Positions 40,898-49,656 of a stretch of 64,000 nt of DNA are shown here, in pieces. The stretch lies in NCBI GenBank assembly GCA_002449265.1, contig DKCV01000025.1, positions 1 to 64,000 on the forward strand, given 5' to 3'. The stretch comes from Caryophanales bacterium UBA6865 (lineage in GTDB: Bacteria; Bacillota_I; Bacilli_A; RFN20; CAG-826). Below the pieces are notes generated by a model. That model searched no databases. It was not told the origin of the DNA and saw nothing but the letters and a program-made list of their open reading frames with translations. How positions within the stretch are numbered: position 1 is the stretch's first letter; every line of letters begins with the position of its first letter. Made by a program: the position numbers and the translations under genes.

Positions 40898-42229
40898 CTA
40901 TTTGGCGGAAGCGCCTAAAGAAGATTCGATAGAAGCACTATTATTCATAAACACAGTAGAAACGCTAACAGGGTCTTTCACTAAAGAACTATCTTTTTCT
41001 AAGACGCAATAATAAAGAGCGGTATCGAGTTCTTCGAATGGGAATTCTTGTTTTTCTTCCACGATATGGAATTCTTTGTGATTCAGGAGGAATTCGCTAA
41101 TTGTATTGTGACCTTCTTTTTTGGAAATGGTGTAAATCATATAGATGAGTTTTCCTTTTTCCGCAACGTATTTGCTCGTGCCTTCAAGAGTATCTTTTTC
41201 TTGCTGGAACAAAGCATCCATCGAATCTTTCTTGAAATGAAGGAGATAGTCAGGATATTCGCGAATGAGATCGAAATTAGAACTATTCGGAGCGGCAATC
41301 ACCAAATCGATTGGGCGCGAAATTGCTGCTTCCATCTTTAAGGGATCAGTGGCAAAGAAATTAACGTTTTTCAAATTCAAAGACTTAATCATCTTTGTAA
41401 CGTCTAAATACGGCTCAAGAGCAGGTACACCAAGATTGATTCCGACGCTAGAGCCATAATGCTCAATCACTTCTTTTAGTAATGAGGAATCCTTATTTGC
41501 GTTATAAACAAGAATTTCGCTTGGCTCACTCACGTGAAAGCGGTCAAGAAGTTCTTTTGTCGCAATCTTTTCTAAGAAAATCTTTCCTTCTCTCATTTCA
41601 GGGAGTTTACGAAGAGGGGTTTTCCCAGTATAGGAAAGGATTCCCTCGACAGGAGTTTTATGGAAATCGGGATTATTGTTCAATAGCTCTTCGACGGAAA
41701 GAACATTGCGAACGCGAACCGTATTCACGAGTGGGCGGCTGTTCTTTTTCAAAATTTTGTAAGTTGTCCCATATCCATAGTGTTCCCAGATTTTAAGAAC
41801 CCATTCTGGCGTATTGTAACGAAGTGTTAAATAACGATTGCTGCTTTTTGGTAACGATTCAGGGATGAAAGCATTGGTCTCTTCCGCTTTTTTGACAAGA
41901 GGTTCAACAAGAGCGTATTTTTCTTCCCCTAATCTCTTTTTTAATGCCTCAATAATGTTTTCTTTTGTGTAGCGTTTCACAAAATAGAGAGCACCCAAAG
42001 CTAGGGACAAGAAACGCTTTTCTTCGTTAGAAAGACCTTCAATCGGTTTCATTAAGAATTCAAAAAGAAGGGAATGGCGAAGCTCGCATCCTACTAGAGT
42101 AGCAACATCTTTCCGAAGTGGACGTTTTTCAAGGTCGCTTTGAAAAACCTTGCGTAATGCTTCATTGAACGAGGTGTCATTATCGAGGATATCATTCAAA
42201 ATCGTGATGGATAAGTCTAATTCTTCCAT
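40898..42229 (-). CDS. RsmB-type 16S rRNA m5C methyltransferase homologue, catalytically dead
   Basis: 443 residues aligned with RsmB: an N-terminal NusB-like helical domain (about 1-130), the pre-methyltransferase segment (YNTPEWVLKIWEHYG, where RsmB has P.W....), and a C-terminal Rossmann-like region. The SAM loop DLCAAPGGKT is replaced by VYNANKDSSL (about 242-251). Motif IV PCSGTG reads PNSSNF (314-319), so the Cys is Asn, although the following IREYPDY still matches. Motif VI T-C-S reads YTI (366-368), so the catalytic Cys is gone too. It cannot bind SAM normally or methylate by the known mechanism, yet the frame is intact and in the canonical place before rlmN. AAGGAG precedes the ATG. 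A structural or RNA-binding role is inferred. Confidence 0.85.
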   Translation of the reverse strand: MEELDLSITILNDILDNDTSFNEALRKVFQSDLEKRPLRKDVATLVGCELRHSLLFEFLMKPIEGLSNEEKRFLSLALGALYFVKRYTKENIIEALKKRLGEEKYALVEPLVKKAEETNAFIPESLPKSSNRYLTLRYNTPEWVLKIWEHYGYGTTYKILKKNSRPLVNTVRVRNVLSVEELLNNNPDFHKTPVEGILSYTGKTPLRKLPEMREGKIFLEKIATKELLDRFHVSEPSEILVYNANKDSSLLKEVIEHYGSSVGINLGVPALEPYLDVTKMIKSLNLKNVNFFATDPLKMEAAISRPIDLVIAAPNSSNFDLIREYPDYLLHFKKDSMDALFQQEKDTLEGTSKYVAEKGKLIYMIYTISKKEGHNTISEFLLNHKEFHIVEEKQEFPFEELDTALYYCVLEKDSSLVKDPVSVSTVFMNNSASIESSLGASAK

Positions 42230-42251
42230 AGTTATCTCTCCTTAGCTTTTA

Positions 42252-42770
42252 CTATTTTTTATGTTTTTCTTTTAGCTTTTCTTCAAAATCTTCAAAAGCG
42301 TTTCCTAAATAGATATCGTCAGGATTATTGATATCGAGGTCGGCTCTATCGCGAGGATTTGCTTCGCTATATTCATCCTCTTCTTCCTCTTCTTCATAAT
42401 CACTATCGGTATTCACTACGTTGCTTTCTGTAATGTAACGAGGGTATTCTTCGTTAATTTTTTCATAGGCGTTTTCTTCTTCATAATAAGAGAAAACGAC
42501 TTGGACATGGATAGAAAATTCGCTGAATGTCTTTAATAAATAATCAGCGACATTTTGCTCAACGGCGCGATATTTGCATTCCGCTAAAACGCGAATTTCA
42601 ACATTCCAGCTTGTTTGTTCCACGCCATTATGAAAAATCATAGAGGACGGCGCGTAGAAATTAATTTCATCGGAATCCGTCTCAAAAAGCTCTGCGAGAT
42701 TAGCGGTATGTTCCTTGCTATAGTGACCAACAACAAACTGATCTAAGCCCAATACAGAAATAGTAATCAT
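42252..42770 (-). CDS. Acidic protein of unknown function, first gene of the rsmB-rlmN operon
   Basis: 172 residues. About 1-110 form a mixed alpha/beta domain (ITISVLGLDQFVVGHY, WNVEIRVLAECKYRAVEQ, FSIHVQVVFSYYEEE). The remainder is strongly acidic and low-complexity (a run of seven Glu/Asp around residue 130) and ends in a Lys-rich tail (FEEKLKEKHKK). No membrane or signal segment is seen, and the family is not recognised. It occupies the spot between priA and rsmB where Bacilli normally carry def and fmt. GGTGG precedes the ATG. Confidence 0.6.
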   Translation of the reverse strand: MITISVLGLDQFVVGHYSKEHTANLAELFETDSDEINFYAPSSMIFHNGVEQTSWNVEIRVLAECKYRAVEQNVADYLLKTFSEFSIHVQVVFSYYEEENAYEKINEEYPRYITESNVVNTDSDYEEEEEEDEYSEANPRDRADLDINNPDDIYLGNAFEDFEEKLKEKHKK

Positions 42771-42793
42771 CTAGTAATCCACCCTACCGCAAA

Positions 42794-42802
42794 AGTATAT
42801 CA
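42794..42802 (-). promoter_or_regulatory. Extended -10 of the rsmB-rlmN-prpC-prkC-rpe operon
   Basis: The minus strand reads TGATATACT, an extended -10 about 24 bases before the first gene. The repeated ACGCGT-type bases just upstream replace a clear -35. Confidence 0.45.
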
Positions 42803-42852
42803 CACGCGTACACGCATAGAAAGACGAACGGAAAACAACTTTTCATGCCTCA

Positions 42853-45048
42853 CTAGTAGTCTAAAGGATCAACATTAATGGAGATATCTACGTTAGATAA
42901 TCCACTATATCGCTTTACCATGTCTTGGAGGTAAGTTCGTAATTCTTCTCCTTGCTTGTATTTGATAAGCAACACCCTGCTATACCGACCAGCGTTGAGG
43001 GAATAGTATGGACAAAGCGGGCCGACAAAAGAAACGGAAGTGAAGCTTTGCGTCTTTAATTCTCTTAAAAAATCGCTTGCTGCTTGTACGCATTTTTCTT
43101 CATTTTTAGATAAGAATTCGAGCAAAATCAAATACACGTATGGAGGATATTGTTGGATTTTTCTTTCTTGCATTTCTTTCCGAAAGAAGAATTCATAATC
43201 TTGTTTTGCCCCATAGACAATTGCGTAATGAGAAGGATTATAAGTTTGAATCATGGCTTCCCCAGTATCTAGGCTTCTACCGCTTCTACCAACGGCTTGA
43301 GCAATCAGTTCAAACGTTCTTTCCGCCGCGCGGTAGGTTGGTAAAGATAAGCCGATATCAGCCAAAACAACACCAGCGAGGGTAACTTTTGGGAAATCGT
43401 GTCCTTTAGCAATCATTTGTGTTCCGACCAAAATATCGTATTCGTGATTTTTAAAACTCGTGAGGATTTTTTCAACGTTTTTGCTGACTTTTCCAACATC
43501 GCTATCAAGACGAGCGACTCTAGCATCAGGAAAAATATCATTGAGTTCTTTAACGACTCTTTCTGTGCCATAGCCCGTCCGCATCAAGCGAGTTGAGCCA
43601 CATTCTGGGCAAACTTTCGGGAAACGCTCGACATACCCACAATGATGGCACTTGAGCATGTCATCTTCCGTGTGATAAGTTAAATTCCCTCCGCAACTAG
43701 GGCAAGTGAAAATCTTCCCGCAACTAGCGCACATGATATTTGTCCAATATCCGCGACGATTAATCAATAAGATCGTCTGCTCTTGTTTTTCGAGTTTCTC
43801 ACGAATTTTGTCCAATAATGGCTTGCTTAATTTTTGGCTCGTTTTCTCAAAATTATGGCGGTCAGTCAAATCAATAATCGTCGTATGGGGTAACCCTTTT
43901 TCGTTAATTCGATGAGGAAGTCTTGCTAGGCCATATACCCCTTTCATCGCCCTTGCTTTCGTTTCTAAAGATGGGGTAGCGCTTCCTAAAACGACCTTAG
44001 CCCCAGTAAGTTCCCCGCGGAAAATCGCCACTTCTCTAGCGTGATAATAAGGAGCGTTGTCTTGTTTATAAGATTCAACATGTTCCTCATCCAAAATAAT
44101 GAGGCCGATGTTATTCAAAGGAGCAAAAACGGCACTTCTAGCGCCCACAACAATCGAAGCATCGCCGCGTTTAATTCTTCGATATTCATCATAACGTTCC
44201 GCTTGGGTTAATTCGCTATGGAGAATGGCTACTTTTTGTCCGAAACGTCTCGAAAAATATTCTACCATAACGGGAGTTAAATTGATTTCAGGGACAAGCA
44301 TCAAAACGGTTTTGCCTTCGCTTAAGATTTTTTCACTTAAACGCAAATAAACTTCCGTTTTTCCTGAACCAGTGACACCTTGAAGTAAGACAACGTTTTT
44401 ATCCATAGAGAGGATATCGTTATAGGCTATATTTTGCTCAACGGTCATTTCATGGGGGATTTCTTTTTCCTCTTCTTTAATATGAAAACGCTCTCTCTCC
44501 TTTAAGACGATTTTTACGCGATTTTTTGCAATTAATTTCTCTAAAATCGCCGTAGAACCGGCTTCCTTTTTTAAAATCTTCCCATTTTTAGCAATAAGGC
44601 GCAAAATTTCTATTTGCTTATCAGTTAAGTCACTTTCGTCACTAGAAACAAGTTCCACCCACTTTTCATAAGCAATTTTTGGGCCCTTTAAGGTCGACAT
44701 TTTGGGAGATAAGGAAAGCGGAAGCATTGCCTGAAGCACACTAATTAAAGGGGATAAATAATAGGAAGAAATTTTATGAGCAAGTTCCATTAGCTCATCA
44801 TTGAGTAATGGTTCTTCATCGATTACGCGATCGATGAACTTAAACGAATAGCCGTTTTCCTCTTTTAATTCTTCTGGTGTCTTCGTCGTTTCTCGGCTCG
44901 ACATGACGAATCCGATAACGGGTCTTCCATTAAAATTAATGAGAACGCGAAAACGCGGACCGACGTTCCTAGAGCCATCATACAAATAGGTGAAGGTTCG
45001 GTCTAGAGATTGCGAACCGTATTGAGTTAAAACGTCTAGAATTTGCAT
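42853..45048 (-). CDS. priA: Primosomal protein N' (PriA helicase)
   Basis: Restarts stalled replication forks by recognising forks and loading the replicative helicase. 731 residues: N-terminal 3'-DNA-binding domain (TYLYDGSRNVGPRFRV), Walker A GVTGSGKTEVYL, DEEH box in ILDEEHVESYKQD, two zinc sites in the helicase insert (CASC, CPSC, CHHC and CPEC pairs), then helicase motifs VGTQMIAKGHDFP and QAVGRSGR. It follows gmk by 8 bases without a visible ribosome binding site, suggesting coupling. It is slightly short for the family, but every motif is present. Confidence 0.95.
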   Translation of the reverse strand: MQILDVLTQYGSQSLDRTFTYLYDGSRNVGPRFRVLINFNGRPVIGFVMSSRETTKTPEELKEENGYSFKFIDRVIDEEPLLNDELMELAHKISSYYLSPLISVLQAMLPLSLSPKMSTLKGPKIAYEKWVELVSSDESDLTDKQIEILRLIAKNGKILKKEAGSTAILEKLIAKNRVKIVLKERERFHIKEEEKEIPHEMTVEQNIAYNDILSMDKNVVLLQGVTGSGKTEVYLRLSEKILSEGKTVLMLVPEINLTPVMVEYFSRRFGQKVAILHSELTQAERYDEYRRIKRGDASIVVGARSAVFAPLNNIGLIILDEEHVESYKQDNAPYYHAREVAIFRGELTGAKVVLGSATPSLETKARAMKGVYGLARLPHRINEKGLPHTTIIDLTDRHNFEKTSQKLSKPLLDKIREKLEKQEQTILLINRRGYWTNIMCASCGKIFTCPSCGGNLTYHTEDDMLKCHHCGYVERFPKVCPECGSTRLMRTGYGTERVVKELNDIFPDARVARLDSDVGKVSKNVEKILTSFKNHEYDILVGTQMIAKGHDFPKVTLAGVVLADIGLSLPTYRAAERTFELIAQAVGRSGRSLDTGEAMIQTYNPSHYAIVYGAKQDYEFFFRKEMQERKIQQYPPYVYLILLEFLSKNEEKCVQAASDFLRELKTQSFTSVSFVGPLCPYYSLNAGRYSRVLLIKYKQGEELRTYLQDMVKRYSGLSNVDISINVDPLDY

Positions 45049-45056
45049 CTAGAAAA

Positions 45057-45650
45057 TTATAAAACAGTTTTCTTATCACGCGCACGGATTTCCGCACGAA
45101 TAATGTTTTCGATTTCAATCGCGGCGCGGGTAACATCATCGTTATAGATGACGTATTCGTATTGCGATTTTAATTCCATTTCTCGAGCCGCTTTCGCTAA
45201 ACGCTGCTGAATCACTTCTTCAGGTTCAGTGCTTCTTCCACGAATTCTAGATTCTAAGCAAGCAAAATTTGGGGGCATAATGAAGAAAGTAACAGGGCGT
45301 TCTTTAGCAAGTTTCTTTAAAACTTGTTCCGTCCCGTTCACATCGATTTCTAAAATGACATTTTTCCCTTCTTCTCTTTTGGCTTGAACTTTGTCCAGAG
45401 GAGTCCCGTATTGATGTCCAACAAATGTCGCATGTTCTAGAAGATTACCATTTTCGATATTTCTATTAAATTCTTCTTCGCTTACGAAATAATAGTCTTT
45501 GCCATCCACTTCTCCAGGACGCATCGAACGTGTCGTCATGGAAACGCTATACCAAAGATTGAGGGACAAATCTTTCATGATTTGTTTGCGGATGGTCCCT
45601 TTCCCCACTCCACTCGGTCCAGAGATTATGATGATTAACCCTTTTTTCAT
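45057..45650 (-). CDS. gmk: Guanylate kinase
   Basis: Phosphorylates GMP to GDP. 197 residues from the ATG at 45650: P-loop SGPSGVGKGT near the N-terminus, GMP-binding TTRSMRPGEVDGKDYYF, and the lid and core FIMPPNFACLESRIRGRSTE. An earlier in-frame ATG at 45668 is part of the TATAATG of the promoter and cannot be in the transcript. The leader is only about 10 bases, with no ribosome binding site. The gmk-priA pairing is typical of Bacilli (rpoZ absent between them). Confidence 0.95.
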   Translation of the reverse strand: MKKGLIIIISGPSGVGKGTIRKQIMKDLSLNLWYSVSMTTRSMRPGEVDGKDYYFVSEEEFNRNIENGNLLEHATFVGHQYGTPLDKVQAKREEGKNVILEIDVNGTEQVLKKLAKERPVTFFIMPPNFACLESRIRGRSTEPEEVIQQRLAKAAREMELKSQYEYVIYNDDVTRAAIEIENIIRAEIRARDKKTVL

Positions 45651-45666
45651 AAAATAAATTTGCAAC

Positions 45667-45696
45667 ATTATAATCGCAAAAATAGGACAAAAACAA
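45667..45696 (-). promoter_or_regulatory. Promoter of gmk-priA
   Basis: On the minus strand TTGTTT (45696-45691), an 18-base spacer and a perfect TATAAT (45672-45667). The expected start is about 10 bases before the gmk ATG. Confidence 0.7.
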
Positions 45697-45772
45697 TGAT
45701 AAAGCCCTTAAAAGAGCGAAAAGTGCAAAATAGAAGACCCCTTGGTCGTTTTTCACTTCTTACTTCGCATTT

Positions 45773-45797
45773 AAAAAGCGAGTGAAATCACACCCGC
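45773..45797 (-). terminator. Intrinsic terminator of degV
   Basis: On the minus strand GCGGGTG and CACTCGC pair (one G-T) around TGATTT, followed by TTTTT. Confidence 0.8.
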
Positions 45798-45821
45798 CAT
45801 AGTTTAATGAAGAGGAAGAAC

Positions 45822-46703
45822 CTATTTAGGTAGATAAGGTTTTACTTCGTGAGGACCATCAAAATAGAATTGAACGCCGATAACGTTTGGTCCTGCGTGA
45901 TACCCGTTTGTCGGAGAAGCTTGGGTAACCACGACTTCTTTAAAACCAAAATCGAGTACTTTCTTCTTTGCTTCCTCAAGAATAGAGGCGTCTTCAAAAT
46001 AAGAATAATTGATAAAGGCCATTTTTGGATCGATATTGGGATGAGTCGCAAGAATATCATCTACATACGCTAAAGCGCATCTTTTTGTATTCCCACGGAA
46101 TTTCTTACCGATGTTAAATTTGCCATTTTCTTTATCGATGCAAACGATTTCTGGCTTAATGCGAAGAAGGTTTGCCCCAATCATCGCGAGTTTGTTGCAT
46201 CTTCCTCCGCGATAAAGATATTCGAGAGTGTCAAGTTGGAAAGAGCAAGTACAGTACGGACGTCTTCCTAAAATGCGCGTCATCACTTCTTCTATCGGAT
46301 AACCTTCATCGATAAGTTCACGGGCATAGATAGCCTGAAGAGCGATTTGCCCGCTTGTGCCGTGCGAATCAATGACAACAATCCTATTTTTCCCCTGGGC
46401 AGCGACCATCGCATTGTTATAGCCGCTTGAAATCGCACTAGAGATTGTGAAATGAATGATGTAGTCATATTGTTTTAATAACTTATCAAAATGTTCTTCG
46501 AGTTCATTCACATTCACGGCAGAAGTATGACACATATCTCCCGTCTTTTTCGTGTAAGCAAATAGTTCATCAGTCCGGAACAAGTTATCAGGTCCTTCGT
46601 CCTTACCTCTTTGCACATGAAAATGAACAATAGAGATACCATATTTATCCAAGTATTCTTGTGGCAAATCAATCGTGGATTCTGCGGATAAGCCAATACT
46701 CAT
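45822..46703 (-). CDS. DegV-family fatty-acid-binding protein (FakB-like)
   Basis: 293 residues from the ATG at 46703, 8 bases after GGAGG; an ATG at 46718 lies upstream of that ribosome binding site. DegV features: N-terminal ESTIDLPQEYLDKYGISIV, the fatty-acid carboxylate loop in HFTISSAISSGYNNA, DSHGTSGQIALQA, and a C-terminal GYHAGPNVIGVQFYF. FakB relatives present a fatty acid to the kinase FakA for incorporation into phospholipid. No fakA is in the window, so the lipid role is from the family. It is divergent from rqcH. Confidence 0.85.
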   Translation of the reverse strand: MSIGLSAESTIDLPQEYLDKYGISIVHFHVQRGKDEGPDNLFRTDELFAYTKKTGDMCHTSAVNVNELEEHFDKLLKQYDYIIHFTISSAISSGYNNAMVAAQGKNRIVVIDSHGTSGQIALQAIYARELIDEGYPIEEVMTRILGRRPYCTCSFQLDTLEYLYRGGRCNKLAMIGANLLRIKPEIVCIDKENGKFNIGKKFRGNTKRCALAYVDDILATHPNIDPKMAFINYSYFEDASILEEAKKKVLDFGFKEVVVTQASPTNGYHAGPNVIGVQFYFDGPHEVKPYLPK

Positions 46704-46729
46704 AATCATTTCCTCCATTTTCTTTCTCT

Positions 46730-46758
46730 ATGTTATCTAGTTTTTGTTACTAGTTCAA
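46730..46758 (-). promoter_or_regulatory. Promoter of degV
   Basis: On the minus strand TTGAAC (46758-46753), a 17-base spacer and TAACAT (46735-46730). Confidence 0.65.
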
Positions 46759-46788
46759 TAGATATGTTCATGGACTGGCAATAAATAG

Positions 46789-46797
46789 TGATATAAT
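46789..46797 (+). promoter_or_regulatory. Extended -10 of rqcH, leaderless start predicted
   Basis: TGATATAAT is an extended -10 with a perfect hexamer (46792-46797), and only 6 bases separate it from the ATG at 46804. No ribosome binding site exists. Confidence 0.65.
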
Positions 46798-46803
46798 TTC
46801 GCC

Positions 46804-48198
46804 ATGCCAATCTCAGGGAAAGAATTTAATTCATACGTTCTGTCATTAAACGAAAAGATCAAAGAGAAGCACATTTCTCGACCGATTTTAGTCTCACGGG
46901 CAACATTATTTTTTCATCTATCTGGCAAAGAAGATCATCGCTTTGTTATTTCTTTAGAGCATGATGACCCACGCGCATATACCGCAAAAGAGGAATACAA
47001 TCTTGTTTCATTGGATTCACCTATTTACGCTCCGTTTCGTAAGGAATTAGCGAATGCCTTCATCGAAGAAGTCGCAATGGAAAACGATGATAGGATTTTG
47101 AAGCTATCCCTAATCGTCATCAATAGTGTTTATAAAGAGGAGAGGCGGACACTCTATTTTGAAATGTTCCCCACTCACCCAAATTTAATTATAACGGATG
47201 AGAATAATAAAATTATTGCCTTCACCCATGGGGCCTCTCTCGATTCCTTTCGGCCCATCTTAAAAGGCGTGAATTATTCGTCACCCGAAAAAAGCTTTGC
47301 CAATGTTGAAACTTCACCTTTTGATTATTCTTCCTACCAAAATGCCTGCTTAGAAAAAGAAAAGCTAATATTTTCTTCTAGAAAGAAAGAACGTTTTGGC
47401 CCTTTGCTCACTTTATTAATGACCAAAGAAAAAAGATTAAAGAAAAAAATCCTACTCATAGAAAAAGACAAAGAAAAAGCGAAATCCCATCAAAGCGATT
47501 CCATGATTGGCGATTATATCTATACAAATCTTGATAGCTTAAGTAATAAAAAAGAATTAAATATCGATGGAAAAATTGTTCCTCTCGATCCAAAAAAGAA
47601 CCTCGTTCAAAACGCGAACGATTTCTATAAAAAAGCGAAAAAAGCTAAAAAAGCACTCCAAGAAATTGAAATTCAAAAAGAAACGGCCAAAAGAGAATTG
47701 TTCTCCGTTCAAGATAGCATCGCTTTATTATCCACTAGCGATGAAGAAGGGCTTGAATCCCTCTCCAAAGAATGGGGCTTATTGAGCAAAAAGAAAGAAA
47801 AAATCAATTTTGGGGACGCAAATATCCCATATGTGGTTTTAAAAAACGGAACTCATTTTCTCTTTGGGAAAAACGCCAAGCAAAATGATACCCTTACCTT
47901 CCTGATTGATACAGTCAAAACCCACTACTGGTTTCATATATTAGGAAAAGAAGGCGCCCATGTCATGATTAAAAAGGATCATCCAAGCGAGGAAGAAATC
48001 TTAACGGCTTGTGAAATCGCTCTCTTATCAAAAGGAAAAGAAGATGGCGACGTCATGATGAGCGAAAGAAAAAACATTTATAAAGGAACCGTACCTGGAC
48101 AAGCGATTGTGCGCGAATATACGACAATCCATCTAAAACACGTCCGAAATGAGACCAAAACGCTTTTTCTAAACGCAACAAAATTAAAATTAAGATAA
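46804..48198 (+). CDS. rqcH: Ribosome-associated quality control protein RqcH (NFACT family)
   Basis: Binds 50S subunits that carry stalled peptidyl-tRNA and adds C-terminal alanine tails that mark the peptide for degradation; older names are FbpA and fibronectin-binding protein. 464 residues: NFACT-N domain with the conserved Asp-Arg pair at residues 96-97 (in NDDRILKLSL), a long Lys/Glu coiled coil (about 195-310, including KEKRLKKKILLIEKDKEKAK), and the NFACT-R domain (VVLKNGTHFLFGKNAKQND, THYWFHILGKEGAHVMI). It is about 100 residues shorter than the Bacillus protein, mainly around the helix-hairpin-helix region and the coiled coil. Predicted leaderless; the downstream phosphotransferase gene follows after one base. 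Confidence 0.88.
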   Translation: MPISGKEFNSYVLSLNEKIKEKHISRPILVSRATLFFHLSGKEDHRFVISLEHDDPRAYTAKEEYNLVSLDSPIYAPFRKELANAFIEEVAMENDDRILKLSLIVINSVYKEERRTLYFEMFPTHPNLIITDENNKIIAFTHGASLDSFRPILKGVNYSSPEKSFANVETSPFDYSSYQNACLEKEKLIFSSRKKERFGPLLTLLMTKEKRLKKKILLIEKDKEKAKSHQSDSMIGDYIYTNLDSLSNKKELNIDGKIVPLDPKKNLVQNANDFYKKAKKAKKALQEIEIQKETAKRELFSVQDSIALLSTSDEEGLESLSKEWGLLSKKKEKINFGDANIPYVVLKNGTHFLFGKNAKQNDTLTFLIDTVKTHYWFHILGKEGAHVMIKKDHPSEEEILTACEIALLSKGKEDGDVMMSERKNIYKGTVPGQAIVREYTTIHLKHVRNETKTLFLNATKLKLR

Positions 48199-48199
48199 T

Positions 48200-49057
48200 A
48201 TGATTCCCTCCTTTCTAGATGAAAAAATTGCCATAGAAACCTATCGCTCTATTTTTAAGAAAGAGCCTTCTTTAATTCATCCTTTCTCGGATGGATTAGG
48301 AAACGTGGTCATTCGTCTCGATAATTCCGTCATTCGTATCAAGAAGACTTCTGATTTTAATCTTTATAATAAAGAAAACGAACTTATCGCAATCAAGGAA
48401 ACTTCGAGGGTAAATTTGTCTCCTGATCTATTGTGGATTGACGAAAAAGCAATGACATTATTATATCGTTATTGCGAAGGAATAAATTTTTTAGGTCCAA
48501 AAACGTGTGAAACCGAATTGCTCCAAATCGGACAATTCCTAAAATCACTCCATTCGCTGCCTATGGCAAAAGAATTTGCTCCGTTTAATGCAAAAAATCG
48601 TTTCCACACGTATAAAAAAGAAGCAAACAGGAAATCTTCTTCGCTTAAAGAAAGAAAAATTAGAACAATCGTTGAAGAAAGCATCGAAAAAGAAAAACAG
48701 GTCTTTTCACATAACGACATAGTTTTTGGAAATCTAATTTTAAATCCTAAAGATCATCGTTTGACCTTAATCGATTATGAATATGCAGGAGCAAATAATG
48801 AATTATTCGATTTAGCAAGCTTACTTAGCGAAAACAGCATAGAAGATATCTCTCAAAAAAAGGCTCTTTTGCGTGGATATTTCGGATACGAAGACGAAAC
48901 GCTTCTAGCGAAATGTAATCAATATATCCTTTATGAAGATTTTCTTTGGTACTACTGGGCTCTTGCAAATTATCGCTTAAAAGGAACGAAGGAATTTCTT
49001 TCTATCGCAAATGAAAAAAAGAAGGCAATAAGCCTTCACGAACGTTTTTGCGAATAA
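48200..49057 (+). CDS. Choline kinase / aminoglycoside phosphotransferase-like kinase (LicA-like)
   Basis: 285 residues with the APH/ChoK kinase fold. The N lobe has DGLGNVVIRLDNSVIRIKK, where the Lys binds ATP; LLYRYCEGIN links the lobes; the catalytic loop is FSHNDIVFGNLIL (Brenner motif HND..F.N), and the metal motif is LIDYEYAG. The C-terminus resembles choline and ethanolamine kinases (LWYYWALANYR). The substrate could be choline, ethanolamine or another small alcohol; no lic cluster is near. It is co-transcribed with rqcH. Its 3' end carries the terminator of the convergent pyrophosphatase gene, and the two stops abut. Confidence 0.8.
   Translation: MIPSFLDEKIAIETYRSIFKKEPSLIHPFSDGLGNVVIRLDNSVIRIKKTSDFNLYNKENELIAIKETSRVNLSPDLLWIDEKAMTLLYRYCEGINFLGPKTCETELLQIGQFLKSLHSLPMAKEFAPFNAKNRFHTYKKEANRKSSSLKERKIRTIVEESIEKEKQVFSHNDIVFGNLILNPKDHRLTLIDYEYAGANNELFDLASLLSENSIEDISQKKALLRGYFGYEDETLLAKCNQYILYEDFLWYYWALANYRLKGTKEFLSIANEKKKAISLHERFCE
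49014..49037 (-). terminator. Intrinsic terminator of ppa inside the opposing kinase gene
   Basis: On the minus strand GAAGGC and GCCTTC pair around TTATT, followed by a run of seven T. It lies wholly within the last 45 bases of the LicA-like coding sequence. Confidence 0.88.
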
Positions 49058-49594
49058 TTATTGATTTGGATATTTTTCTTGATAACGTCTAATGCAACGC
49101 GCAATCGCCTCTTTCGCTTCTTCCGCGCCAAAAATACCATCAACCCTTGTATGCTTATGGGGCTCTAATTCTTTATAAACGCTAAAAAAGTGCGAAATTT
49201 CGTCCGCGAAATGGGGAGGGAGTTCGCTAATGTCATTAAAGCCATTATAAAGAGGATCATGCGAGCAAACGGCAATCACTTTTTCATCGAGTGCCCCACA
49301 GTCATCCATCTTTAGTAAACCGATTGGCTTAGCCAAAGTTAATGCAAGAGGGATAATTGGTTCGCTACATAAAACCAAAACATCCAAAGGGTCACCATCT
49401 TCGCTCAAGGTTCTAGGAATGAATCCGTAATTTTGTGGGTAATTCGTAGAAGTAGAGAGAATTCTATCCAGGATTAACGCACCGGTTTCTTTATCGAGCT
49501 CATATTTATTTTTGCTCCGCGCACTGATTTCGATACAAGCAATGAACTCTTCTGGTTTGATTCGCTTCGCGTCAACTGTATGCCATATATTCAT
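49058..49594 (-). CDS. ppa: Family I inorganic pyrophosphatase
   Basis: Hydrolyses pyrophosphate from biosynthetic reactions to phosphate. 178 residues of the soluble hexameric Mg2+ type: IEISARSKNKYELDKETGAL with Lys residues at the active site, NYPQNYGFIPRTL, the signature EDGDPLDVLVL with three metal-binding Asp residues, MDDCGALDEKVIAV, and HFFSVYKELEPHK. AGGGGA precedes the ATG. A TGATACAAT extended -10 lies about 25 bases upstream. Confidence 0.96.
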   Translation of the reverse strand: MNIWHTVDAKRIKPEEFIACIEISARSKNKYELDKETGALILDRILSTSTNYPQNYGFIPRTLSEDGDPLDVLVLCSEPIIPLALTLAKPIGLLKMDDCGALDEKVIAVCSHDPLYNGFNDISELPPHFADEISHFFSVYKELEPHKHTRVDGIFGAEEAKEAIARCIRRYQEKYPNQ

Positions 49595-49618
49595 GATATT
49601 TCCCCTTTTTCCTTTATT

Positions 49619-49627
49619 ATTGTATCA
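49619..49627 (-). promoter_or_regulatory. Extended -10 of ppa
   Basis: The minus strand reads TGATACAAT (49627-49619), about 25 bases before the start codon. No clear -35. Confidence 0.5.
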
Positions 49628-49656
49628 TTTAGGAAAGACAAATTGAAAAAATCGCT

